A DNA stretch of 64,000 nt from Bursaphelenchus xylophilus (lineage: Eukaryota; Nematoda; Chromadorea; Rhabditida; Aphelenchoididae), in assembly GCA_904066235.2 (NCBI GenBank), contig CAJFCV020000004.1, positions 4,154,001 through 4,218,000 of the forward strand, read 5' to 3'. Made by a program: the position numbers and the translations under genes. Shown here one piece after another: positions 1-12,900 of this stretch; positions within the stretch are counted from its first letter, which is position 1, and every line of letters begins with the position of its first letter. The notes under the pieces were generated by a model, which saw only the letters and a list, made by a program, of their open reading frames with translations, was not told the DNA's origin and did no database searches.

Positions 1-726
1 AAGATTGCCAAAGAGCGTTATCACTCACTGACTGCGTCTGAACGTAAGGTAAGTTAATTTTTCACCGTTTTCTAAAGTTTAGATACCTAAAATCTTACGA
101 TTTGCTCGTTTAGGAGTATGAAAAGAGAATTGAAGAGATTGCTGCTGAACGTCGCAAGAAGTTCGAGGCTCTGCCAGTCTCCGAACAGGAGAAGTTGTAT
201 GCGGATGCCAAAGAACGTCGTCAAAAACGCCGTGCACTTGCTCACAGACAGCTTTTGCGCGCGTATAAGGCAGAAACCGGTCATCCAAAACAGCCCGCTA
301 ATCAGTACCTGGTGTACGTCAAGAAGCAATTTGATGAGCAGAAGCCAGCTCAGGCTGATTTAAAGGATTTTATGGCCAGATGCGCTGCTGATTGGAGAGG
401 AATGAGCGAAAGTGAGAAGAAGGTGGGTAGATGGTAAATTAATATCAAAAAAGGGTGAAATTGAACAGAAAATTGTCTACATTGCTGTGGTAAATTTGTT
501 TTATGAATTTGGAATGTGTTTAGAATGTTCTATTTCTTGGAACGCAGGGTTTTTCAATCTTGATATTAGGTTACATTATCCATGACATCACGTTTTACGT
601 TTTGGTTTTTAGCCATACAAAGACGAAGCTGACAAGAGCCGCGATAAGTACTTCGAAGAACTGAAGGTCTGGAAATCTTCTCACACCAAGAAGGAATGGG
701 AAGAATACAAACTGAAGCACAAGTGA
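1..726 (+). CDS. HMG-box protein, mitochondrial TFAM/HMG-5-like (5' end outside window)
   Basis: Three exons are visible: 1-48 (continues upstream), 114-422 and 613-726 with stop TGA. They give about 156 residues. The protein has the tail of a first HMG box, a basic linker rich in K/R (KERRQKRRALAHRQ), and a second complete HMG box starting at PKQPANQYLVYV and running through DFMARCAADWRGM to KYFEELKVW, followed by a short lysine-rich tail. Two HMG boxes with a basic linker and almost nothing after box 2 is the TFAM plan (mitochondrial DNA packaging and transcription; HMG-5 in Caenorhabditis elegans). This is a family-level inference, because the N-terminal targeting sequence is outside the window. 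Splice junctions are AAG/gtaagt, tag/GAG, AAG/gtgggt and ttag/CCA. A nuclear HMGB-like protein is the main alternative, but the acidic tail expected of HMGB is absent. Confidence 0.72.
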
Positions 727-3700
727 CCTCCTGTTCCCTAACCTCAGATGTACAGAATAATGTCTTCGGTTCTTTTGTTTTGTGCAATTTGCAATCTTTA
801 TTGATGAACCATAGTTATTTGAGGTATTGGTGATGACATTTCTGTATATGTATGATCCATTTCCAATATGATGTTGGTGTGGATATTACTTTACTAACTT
901 CCAAATACGTGGGTTGCCTTCACAATCCGGGTCAAATCCCAGCCGGATGTTTGGGTTGCACTTCCACGTACTGTTCCTCTCTTGCAGGGTTATCCGGCTG
1001 TGGCGTTGGGCCGTTCTCGAAGTTTTAAACCGGGTTTCCGGCTTGGCGGGAATCGGCTTTTACCTTGACGACAGCTCTGGGAAAGGATTCTCTTCGAAAA
1101 TGGAATGCCAAATAAAGTTTTGGGAAGGTTGTGTTGAGATCTCAAGAGTTCCGGGGGCTTCGGAAGTTGGGTTGTGTAGGTGGTGGTGTCATCAAAGGAA
1201 ATGGGGACGCTCCGACATTGTTTTAGAGCAGTAGCTATCGTCGGCTGCTTTTTATCAACCAAAAAAGGTTCCAAATTTTTGCCAATGCCCTTTTAAAGTC
1301 CTTAGCGGTTCTTAAAATGGCAAATATAGTAGTACTATTGCAAAAAAACAGCCTTACGATTGTAACATATTGTTCTGGTTAATGTAATATTTCCCGTCAC
1401 TGAGCTCTTGGTCCCTCCGACAAACGACTAATTAAGTTTTGTTGTGGATACGACACACAGAACTTGTTTTCTCGGCCAAAAAAGGGAAGCGAACACTAAG
1501 ACAATATCGAGTTACAGCCGGATATGTTGGGATCTGTTGGTTAGAAGCATGGTTAATATAAATTTCTGAGCAAAATATCGGATTACTCGCCATTTTGGTC
1601 GCCGGGCTTACTCCTTCGACTGTGGACTTCGGGAGAAGTTAACTTCGAGATCCGTTTGATCGGCTTTGGCTAGCCGAACAGCCGAGCCAACCAATTATTC
1701 CCTTAACGCCCGATGTCTGGGTCAAACAGAGTAGGAGGCTGGTGTGGATTTCAAATTTATTCCATGGTCTTTTGTCTCTGTGCAGCGAATTCGATGTTCC
1801 GGAGGTATCTGATGACATTACAGGCTTTTTCGCTTTCTATTTTTTTGCAGCGAGAGATTGCGCAAAGCAGAGAGACGGGCGGAGAAAAGGGTTTCAATGG
1901 GGTTGTACTTGAGGTCGGATGGTCAGAGATTCTCATGTTGGGTTGAAAAGTTACTGTTTTCGACAATGAATGATCAGCGGGGCGATCTATGATCATGGGA
2001 TGGTATTCTAATGGGCTGTAGTATATGTCATTTATAATATAATATTTTAGTAATTGGCCCCTTTTATAGACATTATCTCATTTGCGGACTTATTTACAAG
2101 GCCTATAACCTTTATAGCATTTTAATTGGCACACTTTTGTTGAGACTTGTGGCGTTTCTGATATTACACTTGGCATTAGAGATTGATCATGCCCATTCTT
2201 CTTTCTAACGTACACAAACCTGCTTTATGGCCTTTCGGCCGCTCCTCAGACACAAGTTCAGATCGATGGGACGTATTTTTTGAGTGACCGGCACGGCTTC
2301 TCCCCCCTCCGGCTGTTCATAAGTTGCAATGGGGCCTCAGCGAAAAAGCGGCGCCTCAGGGTTGGCCCGGCCCTGTGATTGATGGGCTTTGACACGGGCT
2401 TGAACACGGACCCTCAGGCACTGATCTGTTTTTTTCTCCAAACCTCGGTATCGATGATCTACGGGCGCCGGTTGGTCGATTTATTAATGTGTTTTCGGGC
2501 GTTGGAAAGGTGTCAAGAGAAAAGGTGTCGACAAGTGGTGCTATGAGTTATTGGGCCATTTCCAGGGCATTCCGATTAAAAGTTTTGAAATTAGTGGACT
2601 TCTGTTTTACACAAAAAGCAGCTGCATGAGAAGTTCTGTTCAATGAATGGTTCCAAAAATTTGAAGTTATTTTGTTTACTCTATAGAGGTTTGTTCGAAA
2701 AATAGAAGTACTACGCAATGTCCGACTTTTGTCAAATTTTGAACGCATACTGTACATAGCCTTTAACTGCGCTTTCATCCACAAAAATGAAGGATTGTTT
2801 TGTTTGCAAGAGCAGTCAAAAAATGTAGAGTGAGATATACCTTCATTGTATCATATTGCCAATTTATGCTCTTGACAATTTATCCTGAAAAAAACAGTAT
2901 TCTCATTACGCACATTTCCCTCTCTTATTCGAAAAAATGCAGATTGAAAAGTTCAACGGCTTCGACACCAGCGCCTCTTTTCCGAGGCTTGTCGTCATCG
3001 TTTTAAATTAGCATTTTTGCAAAGGATTAAGTGATGTCTGCATGACGTGAATCCCTACTGTATTTGCTCTTTGATCCTTATCTTATTTAAAATTAAAATT
3101 TTTGCAAGTCCGATTGTATTAATAGAGAAAAAGATGACAAATACGTATATGATCTACATCTGAGCATGTGTTACAACTGGTTGGTGTGTTGGAGAGGCTA
3201 GTGAAGATTCAGGTTTTGAGACATCAGCAACTATAGTTATCCTTGGCTAATGTTGTATTCAGAGTTACAGGTCGTATTGTAATCATGACTGTAAACTGCG
3301 ATAAAACTTTTCAACGAGCCTGCTTTACGGAAAAAATAGATTTTTTGTGGAATCATTACCCTCTATGGTAGAAACAGGCATGAAAGTTCTGATGTCAACA
3401 TTCACAAGATACGGTAATTTTTTTCCAACTTTTGCCTTAAAAACCTGGGTCGTCTCTGCAAAGCGCGAGTTAGGAGTCTGGCATGTCTTAAAAAAATAAA
3501 TCTAAATTTGTGCCAAGTTTCATCAAGATCTGAGCGTTGCACTTGGGGTACTTCTCGTGTAAGTTCAGCAGATTTTCATGCAGTTCTATTCCCATGTTCC
3601 ACAGAAGAAGTTTTTTTTTTAAAAACACTTTTTCTGTGAATTTATTTTTTACTATGCAAATTTGGACTGTAAGTTAATTGTCATCCTGTTTTCACAAATT

Positions 3701-5214
3701 CGGACATCAAGGCAATTGTCATCATATTTTCACATTCTACTTTCATCCCTTAGCGTGTTTTTCTACTATATCTTTGTCCTGTGGTTTTCCTCTTCCCCAT
3801 TTCAAAATTCATCGACCACCTTTCTCCGCTCAGTTGCCATGACTAATTTTGTGGAATTCTCGTCTTCTCAAAAACTGAAATTATATCCGATTTCCTCCGT
3901 TTCTGGTGAAGCGGGCTTAAAAGCCAACTAAGAGCGAGAGGAATTACATTTTTAGATGGAAATAGCTGTCATCCTCACTCAGAGAATGGACCTTATAGTA
4001 GACAGATTGACGGAGCGCCAGGCTTACGGCGAAAGAAGCTGCAGTTATTAGGGCATGTGGTGGATTCCGGGCTTTTATTTGTTATGGGGATGGGAGACGA
4101 TGAGTTTTATGAATTGGGCATCAAAATATGGCATATTTTGGGTTGGAGGGGCAAAAGAAAAAGGGAAGATTGAACCCCCGTAATGTTGAATATATCGTCG
4201 TGACTTTGAAATTGGAAATTTCGGGTATCTTTTAATACTAATTCCAGGAAAACCATTGTATTTTAAAAGATCAAAAAATTTTACTTTTAAAATAAAAATT
4301 TAAAAACGTTTTAAATTTTTTTTGGTAACACAAATTTTTTCCGTCTTGTCACGGGCTGAAATTAACTATTCCAGATCGTATTTTATTATATCTTCCAATT
4401 TCCCTCATCCTCAAAAAATATAAGAACCATTTTTTCCAATTTTTAAGTCATCCTTCTTGCTCAAAATTCAAAAAAAAAATGGTTGATTGTCACAACAAGT
4501 CCGCCTTCTCGAACCAGACGAGGAATTAATTGCCGAAGGGCCTAATTCCCTCCATTCTGACTAATTTCCCTCCCAACCCACTTATTGGCCTACTTTTTGG
4601 CCGAAAACCCCTCCGGCGTTTTCTCCCTTACGCTTATCGGGGCCGTTTTTTCCTCCGCCCCATCCGCGCCCTCAGGGCTCTCAATTCCGAAAATGGACCG
4701 CCATTTTCGGAGCCCTACCCCCTTTTTTCGGTGGGGCCACAAAAAAGAGCAGGGGGCGAGGGATAAATTCGGCGCCTCTATTGTCTTTTTTCGCGCCCTT
4801 TACAAGCTCGTCTTCGGCCGCCCCGCGGCCCAGCAGTTCAGCCATATCAACGCGTATCTATTTGTGCTTTTTTAAATAGTAACCCTACTTCTGAATTGTA
4901 TGTTTTTCTTACTTTATTCAGCAATATTGCAAAAATTTTTTGATAAAGTTTTAATCACCTAAGGGCAAAATTGTAAAAGTGATATCATCGGATCCAGTAA
5001 ACGGTCGTTGTTTGGCGCCTAAAATTGTTGACTTCCTGTGAGAAAACAAAGAGATAAATGGGATTTTTTGGTTCCTTTTGAGGGATTTTGGTGGAAATCT
5101 TGATATTTTCAAAGATTTATTTTGGATTCTGTGGCTGAATTTGCGGATTGAACGTCTACAGGGATCCCTGAAGCAACTTAGACATCAAATTCTTCAACTT
5201 TTACACAGCAATTC
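727..5214. other. intergenic, no gene seen
   Basis: No reading frame here shows domain-like sequence or joins up by splice signals. It holds a GC-richer island at about 4500-4830, runs of T and A, and one end of a dispersed repeat at about 3430-3562. Confidence 0.5.
3430..3562 (-). repeat. degenerate end of the 17427-type CAAGG element
   Basis: It contains GCAAAGCGCGAG, then a diverged segment reading TTGTGCCAAGTTTCATCAAG, then GAGCGTTGCACTTGGGGTAC. The same order and spacing occur at the end of the complete copy at 17427-17874. Confidence 0.6.
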
Positions 5215-5407
5215 TTACAAGGGAATGGTCCCAACGATCCGTGGGATCCACAAATGAAACCTAGATATTCTGAAAGAGCAGGTAAAATTTAGTAGGAATC
5301 CGTTTTTTCTACTTGCCGAATAAGTCTGTGCGACGAGAAATATCGTCGAAAAGATCCGACCAAAAAATCGAAAGAGAGAAAAGACGGACCAAAAGGCATT
5401 CGAAGAC

Positions 5408-5500
5408 GTTACCAAATAGTCTAGTGGAAAAAGTTCCACGCACAAATCTTTTGGGGGAGGGAGGCCTTGGAGGTTCGAGTCCACCCGGAGCCGGACATCT
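5408..5500 (+). repeat. tRNA-like segment in left arm of foldback element
   Basis: An A-box-like TAGTCTAGTGG (5417-5427) and a perfect B box GGTTCGAGTCC (5472-5482) are spaced as in a tRNA gene with a long variable region. A run of A and T follows. No normal anticodon arm or acceptor stem can be drawn, so it is tRNA-derived and not a tRNA gene. Confidence 0.6.
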
Positions 5501-6095
5501 CCGGATTTGAACCCTACGTGTTCATTACTGTTCTACAGTTATACAAAAAAAAATTTTTTTGTTTAACCTGTTTTACAAGGTTTGTTGCAAAATTTTAAGA
5601 AAAGCTGACATTTCGGCAATATCTTTGATAAGCCCGATGTCGACATAGTGGTCAAGACACTTCTACTCGATTCTGGAAGGTTGTATAGGATCTTGCAGAT
5701 CTTTTTCGGTTTGCCATAAAGGATGTTGCCAAAATCTCACCTTTTCATAAAATTTTGCAAGAAAAGTTGAAAAGAGAATTTTTGGGTCCTTGCATCAGCG
5801 TGTAGTAGACCCCGTGAATATTTACGAAAAAATCTATTTTGAGTTTTTTCGTTTAAAATGGCCGTGGACATGTGTTTAACAAATGCCAAATTATTTTTGT
5901 CAAATTCTGCCCGGAAGGTATAAATTTGCATAAATTTGTCTTCTTTGGAACTTCGGACCTGGCGGCATCATAAAAAGAGGTAATGACCAGTGATTGCCAC
6001 GCCTTCGGATGCAAAAAACCTTGTAAAACAGGTTAAACAAAAAAAATTTTTTTTTGTATAACTGTAGAATACAATAATGAAGGGTTCAAATCCGG

Positions 6096-6190
6096 AGATG
6101 TCCGGCTCCGGGTGGACTCGAACCTCCAAGGCCTCCCTCCCCCAAAAGATTTGTGCGTGGAACTTTTTCCACTAGACTATTTGGTGACGC
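6096..6190 (-). repeat. tRNA-like segment in right arm of foldback element
   Basis: This is the inverted copy of the left-arm tRNA-like segment. The B box complement is at 6114-6124 and the A box complement at 6169-6179. The copies differ at scattered positions, but both boxes are intact. Confidence 0.6.
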
Positions 6191-6381
6191 CTTCCAAGGC
6201 CTTTCGGTTCGTCTTTTCTCTCTTTCGATTTTTTGGTCGGATCTTTTCGACGATATTTCTCGTCGCACAGACTTATTCGGCAAGTAGAAAAAACGGATTC
6301 CTACTAAATTTTACCTGCTCTTTCAGAATATCTAGGTTTTATTTGCGGATCCCACGGATCGTTGGGACCATTCCCTTGTTA

Positions 6382-8840
6382 GACCAAAAAAGAAAATATT
6401 GAGGTCAAAAGTACTTCAGAAGTTTTTTGGAATTTTTTCATTATAAAATTTTGTAGATTATTATTAGTACAATTTGTAAAATACGCCGCGAATTGATAAT
6501 CCGTATGTATTTTGCCTAGATGGATGATAAAAATAGTTGTAAACAGCTTGCCCAATGTTATGACAACGACTTTGTTATGTCACTTTGCACTTGGCCGTAT
6601 TGTAAATCTAATTTGTTTTCGGGGATGACAAAGTGTGAATTTAGAATTTTTACTCAAACACGAGGGTAATTTATGGTTTTCAGGTGATACTGTAGAATTT
6701 TTAAGGATAATTCTCGTGAGACTTTTGAATATTTCCGTTGCTGAGAGATAATGTTTGATGCGTCAGGTGGAAATTTAAATTTGCCAAAAATAGACAGTCA
6801 GAGCTAACTGAGTAAAATTAGATCATATGTAGATACTAGAGGCTTCACAAAAAACTTGATGATTTACATCGTCTACCAGCTCTATGCATTTTTGACTTTC
6901 CCAGAAAGTACAGTAAGAATAGAAGTTATAATCTTGCAAATTAGATAACAAAGTGTCCAGAGAGTCTGTCATTTGCACGAATTTAATTTTGCAGACATTA
7001 TTTGTGGCTCAAACACCAAATTTGTCATGATTAATAAAAAAACTTTCGGCAAAGCTTATTTTTGTCGGTTTTCCTTGCACACACTCTATCAGCTCATAGA
7101 TTACAGTAAAACGCTTGAGGCCCTCCACTTTTAAGCCACCAACCCCCCTCATTTCCCACGGCATTCCTCCATTTTCATCATTTCTCCCCCTCATTCGCCA
7201 TTTCCAAAGTTGATCAATTTGACTTGGCGTATCTTTTTTTAATTTGAAGCCACAAATAGAGCGTGGGTCCAGAGGCGGATAATTAGAGCCATTCTTCCAC
7301 CGAATGAGGAGGGAATCTCTCTTTTTTTGGGGCTCATTTATATCATACTTGTGTTGACCGAAGGGGAAATATAATACGTGCCGGTTTCGGCGTGCCGACT
7401 ACCGGCTCCTTTGCGAGTATTACGAACCAAATTTTCTATGGACACTAAAAGAGGCTTGTGTCAAATTATGACGTCATTTTTTGTAAAAAATTAGATCTTT
7501 GGGGGAAAGCAAAAAAATTTTAAAATGATGATTTTGTTGTCTAGAGAAAGGTGAATTGGATTACATTTTAGTTTATAATCCAATAATAATAATTTTATTG
7601 AATAATACATCTCTTATTAAATTTTTTAGAATGATTTTAAATACGTCATCATGACACTTTTTTGTCCAAAAAATGCGTAATAATGACGGATTTTTTTGAA
7701 AAATACTTTTCTGGTGATTTATATTGCGTAATAGGACATTATGATGACAAGATAGGTGTCATATTCCGTCTTATTTTGTCCAAAAAAGCTGTCATGATTA
7801 CACGTTTTTATGTAAATTTCATTTGAAACATCTCCTCGTACCTTGTGGCCTCGTTTCCACCTGAAATCCGGACACCCGTCCATTACGCAACCCCTTTTCC
7901 TGCACGAAATCCATGTTTAGCTCCGAAATTCTTGGCTTCATGCCCTGCGGGCAGGGAACCGAAAAGAAGGAATTTTTGGAAACTTTACGCCGCTGAAACG
8001 TGAGCAATATGTAAATGTAAATGTATATAATATCGTTCCGAACAAACGGATTAAGAGGCCGCCCCCAGGCAAAAAAAGAAAGTTTGCGGCCCCGAAAGAA
8101 TGAGACTTTTGGCCATTTCTCCGGCCTGCCCTCAGGGCATTTATGTTTCGTTTGTGGGGATAGGAAGGGAAATGCATAAAGAAGTTATGGATGGGGGATT
8201 TGCGATTTGCGAGGGTGGGGCAAGGGGGGATTTGGGCGGATTTTTGGCAAAAATTTTTGATTTTTTTTTACATTTTCGGTATTTTTTATTAATTTTTATC
8301 GGTAGAATTTGCCAGGTAATCAAATGTATAATTTTACAAAGCGAATTTTACAATTTTTTCTCCGTATTTTACATTTTTTTAAAAAAAAATCCAACTTTTG
8401 ACTAAAATTTTTCCCAAAGATCTCATAAATCCCTGAATTACATTTTATATTGCACTCTATTTTTATTATGTCCCGGGGCTCGGAATCCAGTCGAAAATCA
8501 GGGCTTTATGTGACCAATAAACCCGACGAAAATGGGTTCAGTTTTATCGCTCGACCTGGGATTCAATTTTATGTCATCATAGGGCACTCGGATGAAAAAT
8601 TGATGTCGAAGCGGCGTTTTTTGACAACACATTAGGCAATATCGGACACGGGCAGATTCGATTATTGCTATTCACTCGTAAATTATTCAAAAAGTGGCAA
8701 AAAAAATTTTATTCTCTTTTGTCGGAACTATTGAAAAAAGTCGGAGTTTTCCTAAAATAAATTTTGAGCCGTATTTTAGAAGTCAAAATACGATTTTTTA
8801 TCGTATTTTAGCCAAGTTTTACCGTATTTTCGCTGATCTT
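6382..8840. other. intergenic, no gene seen
   Basis: AT-rich sequence with short GC-richer stretches (about 7840-8250). No frame joins into a recognisable protein. Confidence 0.5.
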
Positions 8841-8845
8841 TCAGG

Positions 8846-8935
8846 TTGCCAAAAGTTAGTGGCGCGCACCAAAAATTGCGTCCGATCTGGCAAGTTAAGC
8901 AACGCTTGATTGGTCCAGGTTCGAATCCCACCTTC
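8846..8935 (+). repeat. 5S rRNA / tRNA chimeric repeat, copy 1
   Basis: Positions 8880-8903 (GTCCGATCTGGC followed by AAGTTAAGCAAC) match, as I remember it, the internal control region of nematode 5S rRNA including its A box. After 14 bases comes a tRNA-type B box, GGTTCGAATCC (918-928 of this kilobase). The segment starts TTGCCAAAAGTT, like the second copy at 49359. It is too short and too altered to be a 5S gene. Confidence 0.65.
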
Positions 8936-9714
8936 CGAAATTTACTTTATCCGTCGAAACATGACTTTCTTACTGTCTCCTATCTATTCAAATGAAGAAT
9001 GATGAAAGCGCAGACATCACTGTATCCACGCCGACCTCCAAAACGAATAATTTCCCAGAATTTTCCCCGCATTTTCTATATTCAGCCTGCTTTTGACGAG
9101 ACTTGCCTCCCAAAAAAAACACGATATGTCATGCACGTTCCATATACACTTCCTTCATCCGATTCCCCTCAACTCATAAGTAATTACCCTCCGGGCATTT
9201 CCCTGCTCGCGTAATATTACATATATTCATCGGATTATTGAATCGTTTCTTCAGAAAAGCGGAGAATCCGGTGCCAAATCGCCGGAACTCGCCGAGAATC
9301 CCTCCCCAACTCGTACCCAAATTTTGGTCGGTGGTGTTTTTTTGGATGAACAAGTAACGGGCCTCGGCCCCCAGGAAGAAAAGTGAACGTCGGCTTCGGA
9401 GTTTTGGAGTTAACAAGTGAGTTCTGAACTGCCAGGAGGTCGGAAATTGGCTGAATGGAGAGGAAATTGGACTAGAATGGGTTGGAAAATAAGTTTATAA
9501 GGCGAAAAGGTCGAAAGTCGAGATTTTTCGGGGCTGATATTACACTTGATGACTAAAGTAATATTAGATGGTACGCAGCCAATATAGATCTTAATTCAAA
9601 TTCTGACTTTTAAACTAAGTCCTTCACTATTTATTTAACACAATTTCAATATTTATCCATTTTGCATATATCCATTTTAAAATCAGCAGGCAAAAATTTT
9701 CTTAATGTCTAGTA
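8936..9714. other. intergenic upstream of slo-1, no gene seen
   Basis: No coding sequence recognised. It presumably holds promoter and non-coding 5' sequence of slo-1, but no specific element can be assigned. Confidence 0.4.
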
Positions 9715-9896
9715 CAATATCGGGGCAGTGTGGGTAGCAGGTGGACCCTATGTGGCCTTGTCATATACGGTTTAGAAGCGCTTTATTTGAGCTTCAAACC
9801 AGTGTATCCAACATACTCCGTAATGCGTCTCAAAACGTACAAGAATTCGCACAAATCGACGACCCAAAAATTTGCAAGACTTATGGGACACCCTAA
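9715..9896 (+). repeat. 182-bp dispersed repeat directly upstream of slo-1, copy 1
   Basis: It aligns over its whole length with 16177-16356. Both start CAATATYGGGGYAGTG and end GACACCCTA. It ends 44 bases before the slo-1 start codon. Confidence 0.8.
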
Positions 9897-9921
9897 TACA
9901 TACGTTTTTTTCGATCAACTC

Positions 9922-9931
9922 AACTTTTCAG
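9922..9931 (+). other. splice acceptor just before slo-1 start (probable trans-splice site)
   Basis: AACTTTTCAG is a strong nematode acceptor that ends nine bases before the ATG at 9941. Either a spliced leader or a non-coding upstream exon is joined here. Confidence 0.6.
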
Positions 9932-9940
9932 ACCTCCAAA

Positions 9941-12900
9941 ATGGGCGACCTTTATGGCCCGGGCCATGGAAAGGCCTTCGCGGGTGGGTCGTACGGGTAC
10001 CCGAACATGAATTGTAACATGAGCCGGCCGTTTATGGATCTGACCACGGAGGAGCAGAAATGCCTCGACGAACGGAAATACTGGTGTTTTTTATTGTCAA
10101 GGTAAACATTTTTGTTTTTAAAATTTTTCTCTTTTTTAGAGTTGTTCTTAATAAAATCACAATAAGATTAAAAATAAGTCATCATATTTACATTTCCAGT
10201 ATTGTAACCTTCTGCGTGAGCATGTTGTTGGTCGTATTATGGCGCATAATCACCCATCTCTGCTGTCAACCGCCCGAACGAGAGGTGCTGCCCGCCGTGC
10301 CTCCCTCCGAGTTCTACAAAACCGGCTCCACTTCCGGCTCCATTGCTGGGCCGCCGTTAACAAAAACCGAATTAAATCGAGTGAACCCGAAAGAGGAACA
10401 AGTCCAGATCGGATGGATGACCGAAGCCAAGGATTGGGCCGGAGAACTGATCTCCGGCCAGAGCATGACCGGCCGCATATTGGTGGTGCTGGTGTTCTTG
10501 CTGAGCATCGGATCGTTGGTCATTTATTTCATCGACACGTACAAGGACTCGTTCCACGTCGAGACCTGCATTCCCTGGTCCCAAAGTCCCACACAGCAGA
10601 TCGACCTGGGCTTCAATATCTTCTTCTTGATCTACTTTTTCATCAGGGTAAAATTTAAAAATGTTTTTTTTTTAATTTCGAGTTTTTTTTGATTTTTTTT
10701 CAATAATTTCAAAAAATTTTTATTTAAAAAATTCTCAAAACTCTTGTGCTAATTTATATTATATTTTTTCAGTTCATCGCCGCCTCGGATAAAGTGTGGT
10801 TCCTGTTGGATCGGTACAGCTTTGTGGACTACTTCACAATTCCGCCGAGTTTTGTCGCCATTTACCTTGAGAGAAATTGGATTGGTAAATTAATTTTTTT
10901 CAAAGTTTGGAATTTTGTGTCATCGATTTTTATACCTCTTTTTTAGGCCTTCGATTTCTCCGTGCTCTCCGACTGATGACCGTTCCAGACATCTTGCAGT
11001 ACCTGAATATCCTCAAAACATCATCTTCCATTCGGTTGACTCAGCTCTTGTCCATTTTTATTTCCACTTGTTTGGCTGGAGCTGGGGTTATTCATCTGGT
11101 ACGTGGGAAATTTATAAAATTTGCAAAAATCCTATTTCTTCGTGCTTTTTTCCGGTAAAAAATCGGTTTTCTGTTAAAGATGTAGGTCAAAAAACAGCCA
11201 CATAAATTTTTTCTACGTAAAGGTGGCAAGAAAATGCCAAAAAAACTTTTTTCGTCTTACCGTCTCTCCTCATTTTCCATACTCTCTCAACTCGTTAAAT
11301 TTCTCGGCTCCCTCTACAAGCAGAACCCTAAAAATTTCAGTAATTAATTTCTGGTCTATTCAGAGCATGTAAGCATAATTTGATCAAAATATGAACATTG
11401 CATCTCGAGAAATTCACATTTTTATCAACCTTGTTTTAGCTAGAAAACAGTGGCGATCCCTGGAAAGATTTCATGAATTCCCACCGCATCTCATATCCGG
11501 ATTGTGTCTACTTTTTACTGGTGACAATGTCCACTGTCGGCTACGGTGACATCTATTGTACAACGGTTTTGGGAAGAGGATTTATGGTCTTCTTCATTCT
11601 CGGAGGCTTGGTGCGTCCAAAATCATATTATTTTTTTTTATTTTTATTCATTTATTACATTTAAAGCATTGTAAATGACTCTGTTGTAGGCCATGTTTGC
11701 GAGTTATGTGCCGGAGATTGCGGATTTGATTGGAAATCGGCAAAAGTATGGGGGCGAATACAAAGGAGAGCATGGGAAGAGGTAAGATAAGGTCGTATTT
11801 TAAGCGCCGTTGTATTCTTTCATGCTGCAAAGGCTGAAATCAATTTGTAATTTCCTCAAATTTTCTATTTTTTGATGATTTTCTGGTTTGGGTGACATTT
11901 TATACGATAAAAACTGTTTTTCATTCTCAGCGTATAAAATGTCACCAGGGTCAAAATTGTCCCTAATTACGGTAATTTCATGAAATTGTGGTTCTAGACA
12001 CATCGTCGTATGTGGTTACATTACATACGAGTCTGTCTCCCATTTCCTCCAAGACTTTTTGCACGAAGATCGAGAAGATGTGGATGTGGAGGTCGTCTTC
12101 CTCCATCGAGTTGTGCCCGATCTCGAATTGGAAGGTCTTTTCAAACGGCATTTCACAAAAGTCGAATTCTTTACGGGCACGGTGATGGATTCCATTGACT
12201 TATCCAGGGTCAAAGTGGACGAAGCGGACGCTTGTATTGTTTTGGCCAACAAATACAGCAGCGACCCCGATGCCGAGGATGCCGCGAATATCATGAGAGT
12301 GATTTCGATTAAGAATTATTCGTCAGACATCAGGGTTATCGTCCAATTAATGCAGTATCATAATAAGGTGAGATTCGAAATTTTTGAAATTTTTTGATAA
12401 AAGATTTGACCTAAAAGGCCATGAGATTTTTTATATGAAAATTTTGTAATTTTTTTACTTTTCAGTATCAAATTTGTATAAAAAATGCCAAAAAAAAATT
12501 TTTCAAAAAAATAAATTTTCGTATTTAAGGCATATCTTCTGAACATCCCCTCGTGGGATTGGCGTCGCGGTGACGATGTGATCTGCCTCGCCGAACTGAA
12601 GCTCGGCTTCATTGCTCAGAGCTGTTTGGCGCCCGGCTTTTCCACAATGATGGCCAATCTTTTTGCCATGAGATCTTTCAAAACGGTAAGTCTTTGCCAG
12701 TAATTGCTGGCCCTAAGTGTCATCTAACCCGCGAATTTTTTAACATCTTTTTTGCAATTTTTGAAACGGTAATGGAATTTTAAACCAGCAGTTGCAAAAA
12801 AATGAAAAAATTGTCCAGTCTCAAACTTCGAGAGCTCAAAAATTTGTCATCAATATTCCGTCCAATTGTCATAGAAATTGTTTGTCGTAAAATGCGGAAT

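Larger units (their letters stand above)
5218..6378. mobile_element. long palindromic (foldback) transposon with tRNA-like arms
   Basis: About 375 bp at the left end are repeated in inverted orientation at the right end, with about 420 bp of unrelated sequence between them. The termini read CAAGGGAATGGTCCCAACGA and its complement. The flanks are TTA on both sides (5215-5217 and 6379-6381), which fits a 3-bp target duplication as made by PIF/Harbinger-type transposases. No transposase frame is present, so it is non-autonomous. Each arm carries a tRNA-like A/B box pair. Confidence 0.85.

Noticed and set aside
5313..5510. 65-residue frame repeated at 6086-6283 as a duplicated small gene
   Set aside because: It is the inverted arm of one foldback element; the frames run over tRNA-like boxes and show no start context or family.
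8846..8935. Genuine 5S rRNA gene
   Set aside because: Only the internal 24 bases match; both ends of 5S are absent.
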